Source of the DNA: an uncultured Clostridia bacterium | GTDB taxonomy: Bacteria; Bacillota; Clostridia; TANB77; CAG-508 | Assembly (NCBI GenBank): GCA_934129895.1 | Contig: CAKOWY010000001.1 | Span: forward strand, 310,001 to 374,000 | Length of the DNA: 64,000 nucleotides | Direction: 5' to 3' | In this document: positions 1 through 10,258 of the stretch, one piece after another | Layout of the letters: every line of letters starts with the position of its first letter | Position numbering within the stretch: position 1 is the stretch's first letter | Position numbers and translations under genes: made by a program | Notes under the pieces: model-generated | What the model saw: the letters and a program-made list of their open reading frames with translations, nothing else | Database searches by the model: none | What the model was told of the DNA's origin: nothing

Positions 1-128
1 CCATCATTAATAAATACATAATCTAATTTTTGTTCATTTTTTTCATTATAATTTTTTATAGTATTATATACTTTTAATACATTTTCTTCTTCGTTATATG
101 CTGGTATTATTAATAATATTTTTTTCAT
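1..128 (-). CDS. Glycosyltransferase family 2, N-terminal fragment (runs off the window)
   Basis: Only the first 42 codons are present, starting at the ATG complementary to 126-128. The reading begins with a short basic stretch and a beta strand followed by PAYNEEENV, which is the characteristic first strand and loop of GT-A fold family 2 glycosyltransferases that bind the nucleotide-sugar base. A second strand ending in VFINDG matches the next conserved segment (V-D-D/N-G). It is the last visible gene of the polysaccharide operon, 24 bases downstream of the large membrane protein. The family call is secure, but substrate and length cannot be judged from this fragment. Confidence 0.85.
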   Translation of the reverse strand, partial: MKKILLIIPAYNEEENVLKVYNTIKNYNEKNEQKLDYVFIND

Positions 129-152
129 TAAACTCCCTCTTCTTTACAAGTT

Positions 153-2276
153 TTAATTAACTTTATATATTGATACGCCTTGTTCATTATATATTTGTTC
201 AAAATCAACATTTTCTGTATCAAATTCTCTTACATCTCTTGTAGATACTATATATTTAATTCCTAATTCTTTTACTTTTTCTGGTGTTAAATATAATTTT
301 ATACTATCTTCATATAATAATTCTACTTTATTTTGATCTTTGGTTATTTCCATTGTAATATGTGCATATCTATTATAAATTTTCTTAATTGATTCATTTT
401 CTGCATTTTCAGTTCCTAATACAGTCTTAAATAAATCAAAATTTGGATATATATTAGTTGAATTCAATACTTTTGCACCACTTGCTAATAAATAGTTTGG
501 CATATAAAATATTGTATTGTCTGTAATCCATAAATTATTTTCAGAATCTTCACTTACTATTTTTTGTACTTCTTTTGCTAATGGTTTATCTGTTAAAACT
601 GATATTCCTTTTTGAATAGGATTTACTGTAATTCCTGTCATAATTGCCATTCCTGCTAATCCTATTAGTAATATTTTCTTATTTTTTGGATTGTTCATTG
701 TTAAAATTAAATATAAGAATATTACTAATATTAATCCACAACAATATGATTTTAATGAGCCTAATAAATTAGCTGGTGCTGTTTTTAATGCTATACTCAT
801 AAATATTACACTTAAAACTATTGCTAATATTTTTGCAATATCATCTTTTTTTATTAATATTGTTTCTTTATTTGTTATTGATAATAAATATACTAGTAAT
901 AATACTTGTATAAATCCTAATGGAACTGTCAATCTACTTCCTGTTGTTATATATAATAATGTTATTTTTGCAAATAACTCATTTGTTTTAAATAATGAGA
1001 ATATTGAAAATACTACAGATAATATTAACAATGGTATAAAAAATCCAAAATGTTTTTTCCTATCTTTATTTCTAATTAAATATATTATAGCTAATATCAT
1101 TGGAATTGGATAAAAAGATATCATTCCAGCTAGCTCACATGGATTATTTACTGAACAATAAGGAAATAAGAAACTATATATATATGAGAATAATATTCCT
1201 ATTCCGTTTCCTCCAATTTCAAATCTCATTCCTGGATAATCTGTGTTCATTGTTGCATTCAAAGCATCAGATGACTTATATAAATATCTAACTCCTATTG
1301 CACCTATTGCTAATATTACAGCAAGAATAATCAATATATCCTTTTTCTGTATTTTGTAAACTTTTCTGTTTTTTATACATAAAGAAATAAATACTGCTAT
1401 ATATATGTATATAAATGGTACTTGCCATGCAGGATACATTATAAATACATAAGATATTGCACTTATAAATATACCAAATGCATATATAAATTTATATTTT
1501 ATTTTATCTGTCCTCAAATACTTATCTGCTAATATTAATGCTAACATTCCCCACATTAAAACATCTGTCATGTTCCACCATTGAGTTGCTGCTGAAAATA
1601 CAACTAACAACATTCCACATGCTGATATAATTTTTTTCTTATCAGTTATTAGTAAAAAGAATTCATAAGCAACTAATACTAAACAAATCCATTTTCCAGC
1701 CCATAATACAGCTAGTCCTCTTGAAGCTCCAAATAATAAGAATCCAACATTAAATGGTCTTGCAAGTGTTAAGATATCTAGTACTGCTGGTGCCACAACA
1801 GAAAACATATCTGTCATAGTTCCTCTTAAATTGTTATTATAATATGCAAATCTATTATTTGCATCAAGTGCTTGTGATACAAATATTGGTGTATTTACAA
1901 CCCATTCATCTGATCTTATACTTCTATATTTTCCTAATACTGGCTCAAAATATGTACTTCTTGCTTCTCCTTGGAGTATATCATTATATACTCCAATAGA
2001 TGAACCTGAATATTCGAAAATTACAGCTATTATAAATAAAACTCCAGCAATTTGAAATCTATATTTATGAATAAATTCATAAATATCTTTTAATTTTAAT
2101 ATAAAGTGTAATGCAATAAACATTAATATTGCACCAACTAAAAATATTCTATCAATAACAATTGTAGTTCTTGTAATTGTATAGATTGTTGAAAGTGTAA
2201 ATGAAATTATAAATGCAACTATTATTTTAAATATTGTATAATTTCCTTTTGTCAAAAATTCTTTTATTTTCTTCAT
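153..2276 (-). CDS. Large polytopic membrane protein of the polysaccharide locus (DUF7657/GT-C-like)
   Basis: A 707-residue protein with roughly a dozen hydrophobic helices across residues 13-560 and a soluble C-terminal domain of about 130 residues. Between the third and fourth helices there is a polar loop (about residues 103-145) with the run RSIRSDEWVVNTP, which resembles the conserved loop of membrane proteins found in surface glycan loci and often treated as GT-C-like (DUF7657-type). In GT-C enzymes an acidic residue in the first large outside loop is catalytic; SDEW could fill that role, but that is inference. An AAGGA ribosome site lies about 10 bases before the ATG. It sits directly after the DUF2142 gene with a 20-base gap. 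A role in adding a lipid-linked sugar to, or modifying, the exported polysaccharide is likely; the exact reaction is unknown. Confidence 0.6.
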   Translation of the reverse strand: MKKIKEFLTKGNYTIFKIIVAFIISFTLSTIYTITRTTIVIDRIFLVGAILMFIALHFILKLKDIYEFIHKYRFQIAGVLFIIAVIFEYSGSSIGVYNDILQGEARSTYFEPVLGKYRSIRSDEWVVNTPIFVSQALDANNRFAYYNNNLRGTMTDMFSVVAPAVLDILTLARPFNVGFLLFGASRGLAVLWAGKWICLVLVAYEFFLLITDKKKIISACGMLLVVFSAATQWWNMTDVLMWGMLALILADKYLRTDKIKYKFIYAFGIFISAISYVFIMYPAWQVPFIYIYIAVFISLCIKNRKVYKIQKKDILIILAVILAIGAIGVRYLYKSSDALNATMNTDYPGMRFEIGGNGIGILFSYIYSFLFPYCSVNNPCELAGMISFYPIPMILAIIYLIRNKDRKKHFGFFIPLLILSVVFSIFSLFKTNELFAKITLLYITTGSRLTVPLGFIQVLLLVYLLSITNKETILIKKDDIAKILAIVLSVIFMSIALKTAPANLLGSLKSYCCGLILVIFLYLILTMNNPKNKKILLIGLAGMAIMTGITVNPIQKGISVLTDKPLAKEVQKIVSEDSENNLWITDNTIFYMPNYLLASGAKVLNSTNIYPNFDLFKTVLGTENAENESIKKIYNRYAHITMEITKDQNKVELLYEDSIKLYLTPEKVKELGIKYIVSTRDVREFDTENVDFEQIYNEQGVSIYKVN

Positions 2277-2296
2277 TTATAGATATTCCTTCCATA

Positions 2297-3829
2297 TTAT
2301 TGTACAAAATATGTTATTATTTTTAAAATTGGTATAATGTTAAATAATAAATAAATTGAAAAATATTTTAATTCAATATTTTTTATTTTTATACTATTTT
2401 CTTTTAAGCACATTGCTAATAAGAACAATATATATACTGGAATAAAATATCTTCCTTGTACTCCAGCTATTATTCTAGCACCAACTGGTGAAAATGTTAA
2501 ATATAAACCTGTCAATATTAATGCGATTAATATTAGTCCAATAATAATCATTATTATTTTTTGATATTTATCTAAAGTTTTTTTAGTTTCTTCAAAAAAT
2601 GGTGTTATAAATAATCCAAAAGTCATTGGAATAATATATAAAGCTGGTATTGATACTTCTAATAGACCTAATGCATTTCCTGTAAATCCAAATAAATATG
2701 ATTCGCCATTAATTTCTAATGATTTTATAAATACTTTAATATAATTAATTGGATTTTTTATTATATATTTTAATTGTTCTATTGCTTGAACGTTATTTAC
2801 TATTATATATTCTCTTAAATCAACATATTTTTGTGAAAATACAAACCATCCAACTGATGCACCAATTGATGTAAGTATTGATATTAATATTAGTTTGATT
2901 TTTTTATTTTTACTTATATTTTTATTTTTTATTAGCAATAAACTCATAAATGTTAGTGGAAAATATACATATTTGCATACAGATAAACTCAAAGCTATTA
3001 TATAATATATTAACCTTTGTTTTAATGTTAAATCACTTTCTTGATACATTAATTTTAAATTATATGATATAAATAATATTGCTAACATATTTATAAAAGC
3101 ATCTGCAGATAATGAACATGCTTGTTGCATTATCATTGGTAAAAACATATAAATTCCAAGCATTAATTTTCCAAATGGTATCATTTTTATTGAATAATAT
3201 CCTACTAATATAAATAATATAAAATTTACTAATCTAATTATATAACACATTAGAATTATATTTATATTAAACATTCTTCCTACAAAAAATCCAATTGCTC
3301 CTGTTAAATAATTTATTGGAAAATATGTTTTTGTTATTGTATCAACACTTACTAAATTCTGATAATCTGTTTTTTCTGCCATTAAATATCTACATGCATC
3401 AAATTTATTCCAAGATTGAGCTAATTTTAACAATTGCTCTGGTACATATATTTCACCTTTGTTTTCTTCTCCAAGTGGTGTTATAAAATTCCCACATGAA
3501 AAGTCATAAGCTCTAAATATATGTGCTTCTTCATCAGGAACTTTTACTAAAGGTACTAAAATTGCATACATCATTCCTATTGGTATTATGCAAGTTACAA
3601 ATAATTTAGCAATATCTTTTTTATATTTAACAAAATTATATATTATTATTCCAACTAATAATATAATAAAAATTCCACTCATTACTAATGATATTTTAGA
3701 AATACTTCCATTTTTATGCTCTGTTTGCAAACTAAATATTGTAACTGCTAATATTAATGCAATTATAAATTCAATTATTGAATTTGATTTATTCCAAATT
3801 TTATCTTTGTTTTCTTTTAACCAATCCAT
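2297..3829 (-). CDS. DUF2142-family polytopic membrane protein
   Basis: A 510-residue membrane protein with about 10-12 transmembrane segments. Residues 98-109 read PDEEAHIFRAYD just after the third helix, which is the hallmark of the DUF2142 family (P-D-E-x-x-H-x-x-R). These proteins occur in loci for rhamnan, teichoic acid and other wall glycans and are regarded as probable GT-C-type transferases. The acidic DE pair in the first external loop is consistent with that. The gene lies 10 bases after the bifunctional glycosyltransferase and 20 before the next membrane protein, so it is co-transcribed with them. The substrate is not predictable. Confidence 0.75.
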   Translation of the reverse strand: MDWLKENKDKIWNKSNSIIEFIIALILAVTIFSLQTEHKNGSISKISLVMSGIFIILLVGIIIYNFVKYKKDIAKLFVTCIIPIGMMYAILVPLVKVPDEEAHIFRAYDFSCGNFITPLGEENKGEIYVPEQLLKLAQSWNKFDACRYLMAEKTDYQNLVSVDTITKTYFPINYLTGAIGFFVGRMFNINIILMCYIIRLVNFILFILVGYYSIKMIPFGKLMLGIYMFLPMIMQQACSLSADAFINMLAILFISYNLKLMYQESDLTLKQRLIYYIIALSLSVCKYVYFPLTFMSLLLIKNKNISKNKKIKLILISILTSIGASVGWFVFSQKYVDLREYIIVNNVQAIEQLKYIIKNPINYIKVFIKSLEINGESYLFGFTGNALGLLEVSIPALYIIPMTFGLFITPFFEETKKTLDKYQKIIMIIIGLILIALILTGLYLTFSPVGARIIAGVQGRYFIPVYILFLLAMCLKENSIKIKNIELKYFSIYLLFNIIPILKIITYFVQ

Positions 3830-3838
3830 TATTTTATC

Positions 3839-6076
3839 CTATTCTATTTTTTTATTTTTTCTTGTTAGTTTTCCTTTTATTTTTTTTGCAATTTTCCAAA
3901 TCATACTACTTCTCATTTTTTCATATCTATAAACGACATGACCATAAGATGCTTGATATTGGTTGAATTCAAACTCTTTTGATTTGGCTCTATATTCCAT
4001 AAAATTGTATATATTCGCAATTTCATTTTTATTTTCTATATTTGAATATAATTTATTATAATATTCTTGCATTTCTTCTACTGTCTTAAATTTATATTTT
4101 TTAAAGTTTTCTTTTTTATTTTTATATTCTTCACTATTATTACTTATTTCTTTAATTTTTTCAAGTATTTTTGTTGAACTTGTATTTAAATTTATTATCC
4201 ATCCTAGCTCGTCTTTTTTTACTCTGTCACCAACAGCTCCAATATCATAAGTTAATATTGGAACTTCTGCCATATAACTTTCTGTTAGTGTATATGAATA
4301 TGTTTCTGGCCATGTTGCAAACATACAAACTAGATCAATATCATTATCTACAAGTAATTGAGGTAATTCTCCTCTTGTATATTTCCCATGATTTATATAA
4401 TTTTCTCTACTTTTTTCTAATTCTTTATCTTCAGATTTTCCAAATAAATGTATTTTTATATTCGAATTATTATTTTTCTTTACTAAATCTTTTAAAATAT
4501 TGCTACCTTTGTGTATTGCCATTGCCCCAACAAATGCAATATTAAAATCTTTTGATATTCTTTCTTTTCTTTTTGGAATTATTACATTTACGCCATGCTC
4601 TACTGTTTCTATTTGTAATTCTTTATACACATTGTTAAATATTTTTTTTGTATTATCTGATGGAACAATTATTTTGTCAAATCTTTTTAATACATCTAAA
4701 CAAGTTTTTTGCCAGTTATTTAAAATATTACTATTTACTCCATATCTTATATTAAGACATTTGGCACAATCTTTACTTTCATCTTCTTCACAATACTTTT
4801 CTTTATATACCATATTTATTGATGGGCATATCATATATAAATCATGTAAAGTTATAATTGAATATATATTTCTCTTTTTTGCTATGTCTATTGCATCAAA
4901 TGTTTGAAATAAGAAATGATGCACATGTAAAATATCTATTTTAAAACTATCAAATATATTTTCTAACATTTCTTTATATGTATTATTTGTATATGTTATT
5001 TGTCCATATTGTTGAATATCTGTTTTATAATTTGCAATTTCTCTAGCATATTTATCTGTATATAAATATAATTTGAATCTTGATAAATCACATTTATCTG
5101 GAGCAAGTACAAAACTTGCAATATTATTCATTTTATTTGACTGAATTAAATCTTTTATATGTAATGATGTTCCTCCAGTCATTTCCATGCTTTCTTCCCA
5201 TTCATTTACTAAATATAATATTTTCTTTTTATTATATAATATAATATTTAAATTTACATTTTCTTGTATATCTCTTATTGGATTATTGGCAATAAAATTA
5301 TCTGTTTTTTGAACATATATAGGATGTTTCTTTCTTAATAATTGCATGTGTTCATCAATCAATGCTGCTCTTGATGCTGTCATATTTTCTTTTTTAAAGC
5401 TTTGTGTTCCTTTATGATATATAAATGTATTATCACATAAAACATTAGTATATCCATGATCCAAAGCTCTGTAACAAAAATCATTTTCTTCTCCATATCC
5501 TTTTCCAAATGTCTTTGCATCAAATAATCCTAATTCATTAATTACGTCTCTTTTTATATACATACAAAAACCATTTCCTGTTGTTAATTCTGGATATCTG
5601 TTTTTTGAAGATTTTTCTATCATAAGAGCATATTCTTCTAAATTCATATTTTTTGGTAATTCATTATCTACTCCAAAGTTAGGAACTGAACATATTGTTC
5701 CATTATTTGTTAAAGGTGTAACTGTTGCAATATATTGGCTTGAATATGCACAATTTTGAATTTTTTCTATCCAGTTTGCAGTTACTTCTGTATCACTATT
5801 TAATAATATTACATCATTTTCTGAATACTTCATTCCTTTATTTACTGTTCTAACAAATCCCATATTTTTTTCATTATCTAATACAACTATTTTTTTGTCT
5901 TCATTTTCATTTTTATATTTGTTTAACATTGGCAAGATTTTTTCATCTGGGCTTTTATCATTTATTAAAACCAAAGTATGTTTATTTAAATCTGTATTTT
6001 TTATAATACTTTTTATACACTCTTCTGTAAATTCATAAGCATTATATATCGGTACTATAATATCTATTGTTTTCAT
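3839..6076 (-). CDS. Bifunctional glycosyltransferase, GT2 domain fused to GT4 domain
   Basis: About 745 residues with two catalytic modules. Residues 4-260 are GT2: IIVPIYNAYEFTEEC, then a LNSDTEVTANW segment carrying the DxD-like site, then a G-F-C-M-x-I-K-R acceptor loop and GEENDFCYR near residue 190. Residues 285-690 are GT4 (GT-B fold): a G-G-x-x-x-H start in TGGTSLHIKDL, then FVGAMAIHKG, a typical start of the donor-binding half, and TLTESYMAEVP with the acidic donor contact. An upstream in-frame GTG at 6091 could extend it by five codons, but the ATG at 6076 sits better behind GAGTGAG. Fusions of this kind are usual in clusters that build an alternating heteropolysaccharide. The sugars are unknown. 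Confidence 0.85.
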   Translation of the reverse strand: MKTIDIIVPIYNAYEFTEECIKSIIKNTDLNKHTLVLINDKSPDEKILPMLNKYKNENEDKKIVVLDNEKNMGFVRTVNKGMKYSENDVILLNSDTEVTANWIEKIQNCAYSSQYIATVTPLTNNGTICSVPNFGVDNELPKNMNLEEYALMIEKSSKNRYPELTTGNGFCMYIKRDVINELGLFDAKTFGKGYGEENDFCYRALDHGYTNVLCDNTFIYHKGTQSFKKENMTASRAALIDEHMQLLRKKHPIYVQKTDNFIANNPIRDIQENVNLNIILYNKKKILYLVNEWEESMEMTGGTSLHIKDLIQSNKMNNIASFVLAPDKCDLSRFKLYLYTDKYAREIANYKTDIQQYGQITYTNNTYKEMLENIFDSFKIDILHVHHFLFQTFDAIDIAKKRNIYSIITLHDLYMICPSINMVYKEKYCEEDESKDCAKCLNIRYGVNSNILNNWQKTCLDVLKRFDKIIVPSDNTKKIFNNVYKELQIETVEHGVNVIIPKRKERISKDFNIAFVGAMAIHKGSNILKDLVKKNNNSNIKIHLFGKSEDKELEKSRENYINHGKYTRGELPQLLVDNDIDLVCMFATWPETYSYTLTESYMAEVPILTYDIGAVGDRVKKDELGWIINLNTSSTKILEKIKEISNNSEEYKNKKENFKKYKFKTVEEMQEYYNKLYSNIENKNEIANIYNFMEYRAKSKEFEFNQYQASYGHVVYRYEKMRSSMIWKIAKKIKGKLTRKNKKIE

Positions 6077-6108
6077 ATTATTCTCACTCACTTTATTAAA
6101 AATTCTTT

Positions 6109-7803
6109 TTATATGTTTATACTCAATCCTGTATTGTTTTTACTTAAATTTGGACTAAAATAAATATCTCCTCTTTTATACATATTTGTCCAATGTTTTT
6201 GGAATTTTTCTTCATCAATTTTATCTGTTTGATTTAGTTTTTTTACACATATTGAAATTATTGGATTTATAACAACTTGTTTTTGTTGTTGTAAGATTTT
6301 TAAACATGTATCAATACTTACTGCAAGTTCTTTATATTCTGTTGTAAATCCTTTTATTTTTTCAAATACAGCTTTATCTATCATTGCATATTTTACATAT
6401 ACACACATTACATTATGTATTATTAATAATCTTTGCATATATGTTCCAATGTCTTTAGGTGCACCTTTATATAGAAAATCTCCAATTCCATTCATTCCTA
6501 ATATAATTCCACTATGTTCCACTTGATTTTGTTCATTATATAATTTTGTACCTACAATTCCTACATTTGGATCTTGGCATATTCCGACTAAATCTTCTAT
6601 ATAAGAAGTTTTATCTATGTTTATTAAATTTTCATCAAAAATTATAAAGTATTTTCCTTCAGCTAAAGATACAGCTTTATTATAATCTTCAAATATATTA
6701 TTAGTTAGTTTTACTGTTTTATATTTTTCCTCTAATTTTTCATTTGTTATTATTATAATTTCGTAATTCTTATAAGTTGAAATTTTTACTTTTTCTATAA
6801 GGCTATTTATCTGCTCTTTTGACATATTTGTTCCGTCAATAATTATACTAACTTTATAATTTTCTTTAACAATATATTTTACTTCATAACTTCCTGGTGT
6901 TAAACCATCTGTTACTTCTACATCTATATCTAAACTTCTTTTTATATGGTCTTTTATAACTTTTTTTCCGATTTCAAATGCATAAGGTTTTGAGTCTGAA
7001 TTTTGTGCTGTTGAATTTTTATGTGCTCTCCAATGATATAATACTTTTGGAATATGTATTATATTTTGAGTTAATTCTGAAGCTCTTGCTACTATATCAA
7101 AGTCTTGACTTCCATCATATTCACTTCTAAATCCTCCAAGCTTCTCCATCAATTCTTTTTTAAATACACTAAAATGACAAATATAATTTGCACTATTTAA
7201 TGTATATGGAGAAAAATCTGGTTTAAAAAACACTCCATATCTTGGTCCTTTTAATCTTTCCAACTTATCCTCATCTGAATATATAAATTCTACTTCTGGA
7301 TTTTCATTTATTACTTTTACTATCTCAAACAAAGAAAATGAAGGTAATAAATCGTCATGATCTAAAAGTCCTATATAATCACCTGTTGCAAGTGTTAGTG
7401 CTTCATTTGTATTACCAGAAATTCCTTTATTTTCTCCTATTATTTTATATTTAATTCTACTATCTTTTTTTGGATATTCTTGCATATATTTTATTGGTTC
7501 TGGTGAACCATCAGCTAAGCATAACTCCCAATTTGAATATGTTTGATTTTGCAAACTTTGTACTAATTCTGCGAAAAAGTTTTCTGGTGTATTATATACA
7601 GGTACAACAATACTTATTTTAGGATTAATATCAAATTTCGTATTTTTTTGTTTTGCAAGATCTTCTTTATTTGGCTCATTCTTATCTATCCATTTCTTAT
7701 AGATTTTTTCTTCTTCTGTGTATTCTCCAAAAATTCTTGCATATACTTTTTTTGCAAATTCTCTACGTTTTGAACCTTGGGGTAATATCTTATTTATATC
7801 CAT
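6109..7803 (-). CDS. Glycosyltransferase family 2, rhamnan/WsaE-like, with C-terminal second GT-like half
   Basis: A 564-residue cytosolic enzyme. The N-terminal 60 residues are basic and helical. Residues 64-300 form a complete GT2 domain: ISIVVPVYNTPENFF, the DHDDLLP metal/nucleotide site near residue 150, YSDEDKL, and SQDFDIVAR followed by LYHWR, the usual acceptor-side motif. Residues 310-545 look like a second, weaker GT2-type fold (KVSIIIDGT, then IVGTKLYNEQNQVEHSG). This arrangement is typical of long transferases in rhamnan, galactan and capsule clusters. It starts at an ATG behind AGAGG and ends 17 bases before the next gene in the same operon. Confidence 0.85.
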   Translation of the reverse strand: MDINKILPQGSKRREFAKKVYARIFGEYTEEEKIYKKWIDKNEPNKEDLAKQKNTKFDINPKISIVVPVYNTPENFFAELVQSLQNQTYSNWELCLADGSPEPIKYMQEYPKKDSRIKYKIIGENKGISGNTNEALTLATGDYIGLLDHDDLLPSFSLFEIVKVINENPEVEFIYSDEDKLERLKGPRYGVFFKPDFSPYTLNSANYICHFSVFKKELMEKLGGFRSEYDGSQDFDIVARASELTQNIIHIPKVLYHWRAHKNSTAQNSDSKPYAFEIGKKVIKDHIKRSLDIDVEVTDGLTPGSYEVKYIVKENYKVSIIIDGTNMSKEQINSLIEKVKISTYKNYEIIIITNEKLEEKYKTVKLTNNIFEDYNKAVSLAEGKYFIIFDENLINIDKTSYIEDLVGICQDPNVGIVGTKLYNEQNQVEHSGIILGMNGIGDFLYKGAPKDIGTYMQRLLIIHNVMCVYVKYAMIDKAVFEKIKGFTTEYKELAVSIDTCLKILQQQKQVVINPIISICVKKLNQTDKIDEEKFQKHWTNMYKRGDIYFSPNLSKNNTGLSINI

Positions 7804-7807
7804 TTTT

Positions 7808-9337
7808 CTACCTCTTCCAAAATAATCTTCTTTTATTTTCTAATTTTTTTATATATTCTCTATTATTTTTGTTTTGTTCTTCAAGAGATATTATATATTC
7901 TTGTTTTCTTCTATTATCTTCTTCTAATTGTTCTATATATTCTTGTTTTTTCTTATTATCTTCATTTGCATCTTTTAAACAACTTTCTGCTATTTTTTTA
8001 TCATTTATTAAATTATCTATACTTGTTATTTTTTTGCAATACATTTTATCAAATATGTCTTTTTCTATTATTTCATCTCTTAATTTTTTATCTATTTTTT
8101 CAAAACAATTTTTGAATTCTAATATTCCTAACTCTTCTAGCAATTTTTCTACATTTATTTTTCTTACTAAATCATAAGAATTTATTACTGAACGATAAAT
8201 TATAAATTCAACTGGTAAATATTCTTTTTCCCATTCTTGATCAAAGAATACAAATTTTTCATTAATATAAAAACAATTTTTAGGAATCATATCCCAATAT
8301 GCTTTTGGTAAATAATTTAATTTTTTCAAAAGTTCTTCTTTTTCTTGGATTTTTACTTTGTTTTTACATATTTCGTACTTTTGAGAATTTCTTAATAATA
8401 ATGTTCTTAATTTATTTAATATTTCTTTTATTTTTTCAAAATCCTTATAATTTTCATCTAAAATTAAATCTAATGTTTTTTCATTTTTTATCAACTTACT
8501 ATATAATTTTCCATTTTCTACATAATCAAGAATTTCTATATCTGATTTTTTTAAATCATTTATAATATTTGCCATTCCATTTATATGACTAATTGCTTTT
8601 GAATTAACAGGTAATTTTTCAACAACATCATCTTTGATTATTGTCATTAATTGATATTCTTGTTTTCTACAATTATTAAATGATATATACTTGAATCCTT
8701 TATTTACTTCTGCATTTGATGCTTCAATAATATAAGAATTAGCAAAAAATTTTATCAATTCTTTTTCATTTGTTACTATATATTTTAATACTTTAATTTC
8801 ATCAAACAACTTAATCTCATCTTCTGAAATTGCTTGATTATATTTTTCAATTTGACTATCATTTATATTAAAGTTTTCGTTTACTATTAATTCTGTTTCT
8901 TTATAATTTGGAAAAACATAATATGTATTTATATTTTTTATATTATTTTCTTTTAGTTCTTTTTTTATATGTTCTATTGTTTTTGATTTTTCATCATTTC
9001 TTTCTACTTTTAATGAGTTGTTTTTTTCTTTTGTTTCACATTTACTCCAATTATTAATTCCTGTAGCATTTTCTCCTATAATTAAAATTTTTCCTTCTAA
9101 AGATAAAAATTTTACAATTTGAGATATTAAATCAAAATATTTTTCATATCCATAAATAATTATATAATCATATTTACTATTGTCTTCTATTTCATCTATT
9201 TTCTCTACTTGCTTTATTTTCTGTTGATCATCTATAATACTTATTTTTTCACCTATTTGTAAAATATTTTTTTCTTTCTCAAATGGATACCATTTTATTA
9301 TATTACTATTATATATATTTAATTTATTCTCTTCCAC
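7808..9337 (-). CDS. Methyltransferase-like / sugar-kinase-like protein with C-terminal coiled coil
   Basis: The start is the GTG at 9335-9337, because GGGGAGAGGAG lies six bases upstream; a longer ATG-initiated reading would overlap the previous gene by about 97 bases. The product has 509 residues. Residues 20-110 resemble a Rossmann methyltransferase core (YDYIIIYGY, then GKILIIGENATG), but a clear glycine-rich SAM loop is missing. Residues 175-430 resemble an aminoglycoside phosphotransferase-like kinase fold, with WDMIPKNCF (residues 348-356) and FFDQEW (364-369) where that fold has its catalytic loop and metal site. The last 55 residues repeat a 14-residue unit (QEYI-x-x-LEE) that should form a coiled coil. 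Such two-part proteins occur in rhamnan and capsule loci as possible chain-length or chain-capping factors; that role is inference. Confidence 0.6.
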   Translation of the reverse strand: MEENKLNIYNSNIIKWYPFEKEKNILQIGEKISIIDDQQKIKQVEKIDEIEDNSKYDYIIIYGYEKYFDLISQIVKFLSLEGKILIIGENATGINNWSKCETKEKNNSLKVERNDEKSKTIEHIKKELKENNIKNINTYYVFPNYKETELIVNENFNINDSQIEKYNQAISEDEIKLFDEIKVLKYIVTNEKELIKFFANSYIIEASNAEVNKGFKYISFNNCRKQEYQLMTIIKDDVVEKLPVNSKAISHINGMANIINDLKKSDIEILDYVENGKLYSKLIKNEKTLDLILDENYKDFEKIKEILNKLRTLLLRNSQKYEICKNKVKIQEKEELLKKLNYLPKAYWDMIPKNCFYINEKFVFFDQEWEKEYLPVEFIIYRSVINSYDLVRKINVEKLLEELGILEFKNCFEKIDKKLRDEIIEKDIFDKMYCKKITSIDNLINDKKIAESCLKDANEDNKKKQEYIEQLEEDNRRKQEYIISLEEQNKNNREYIKKLENKRRLFWKR

Positions 9338-9354
9338 CGAAAACTCCTCTCCCC

Positions 9355-10251
9355 TTAAAATATCTTTATTTTCGCTGTTCCATCTTTTTCTATATAATGT
9401 TGTTTTACTTTTAATTTTTTCATCCACTCTCTTGTTTCTTTTGTTTTCCAAGGACCTGAGTCTTCTGTTCCATTTATATCATTTCTCCATAACCAATCTG
9501 GTGTTGGCCATAAACAAATTTCAGGTTTTACTATTTTATATAATTCTTCTGTAGCCCCATTTTGACCATGGTGTGCCATTTGAACAATATCTGATTTTAA
9601 ATTTTTTCCTTGATTTTTTATCAATTTTTCACTACTTTCAGCTCCTGTATCTCCTAAAAACAATATTGTTTTATTATTAACTCTTGCTTTTAGTACCATG
9701 CTTGAATTATTTATTGCATTTGTAGTGATTTCTGGATTTTTTATTCCAAGTATACTTACTGTTATATTATCAATTTTAATTTTTTCGTTAATTTGTGGTT
9801 CTACAATTTTGGATTTTAATTCTGGATTATTATCTAAAACATCAAAAAAATCATCTATATCTTCTTTTCGTGATTCTTCATTTTCCAAATACCAATCTTT
9901 ATCTTCTATTGAAATATATATTTTTTCTATGTTTATATTTGGATTTTGAGTTATTATTTCAAATGCACCAGCATGATCTGAATGTATATGTGTTATAAAC
10001 CATGCTTTTACATTTCCACCATTACTAATTATATAATCTTCTAATTGTTGTGCATCACCTTGTGTTCCACCATCAATCAAAACAATTTCGTTATTTTTTG
10101 TTTTTATTGCATATCCCATCATTTGTCTTGATGTTGTTGCTCCAAATTGTGTTAAATATATGTAATTATTTCTTCTTATAATATAAGCACTTCCTAATAT
10201 TAGTACTATTACAGATATTATAATTAAAATTTTCTTGACTATTTTTTTCAT
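9355..10251 (-). CDS. Membrane-anchored MBL-fold hydrolase (ComEC C-terminal-domain-like)
   Basis: A 298-residue protein with an N-terminal signal anchor (about residues 5-24) followed by a metallo-beta-lactamase fold on the outer face of the membrane. Residues 87-93 are THIHSDH, the metal-binding HxHxDH motif. FLGDTG near residue 200 and AHHGQNG near 222 are the later metal ligands and match the DNA-internalisation-related (ComEC-type) branch of the superfamily. It lies between the export ATPase and the glycosyltransferases, so it may act on polymer or lipid carrier, but that is only context. RBS GAGGAA precedes the ATG. Confidence 0.8.
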   Translation of the reverse strand: MKKIVKKILIIISVIVLILGSAYIIRRNNYIYLTQFGATTSRQMMGYAIKTKNNEIVLIDGGTQGDAQQLEDYIISNGGNVKAWFITHIHSDHAGAFEIITQNPNINIEKIYISIEDKDWYLENEESRKEDIDDFFDVLDNNPELKSKIVEPQINEKIKIDNITVSILGIKNPEITTNAINNSSMVLKARVNNKTILFLGDTGAESSEKLIKNQGKNLKSDIVQMAHHGQNGATEELYKIVKPEICLWPTPDWLWRNDINGTEDSGPWKTKETREWMKKLKVKQHYIEKDGTAKIKIF

Positions 10252-10258
10252 ATATTCC

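Noticed and set aside
9338..9451. Longer ATG start for the methyltransferase/kinase-like gene
   Set aside because: It would overlap the MBL gene by about 97 bases, while a GTG with GGGGAGAGGAG lies at 9337.
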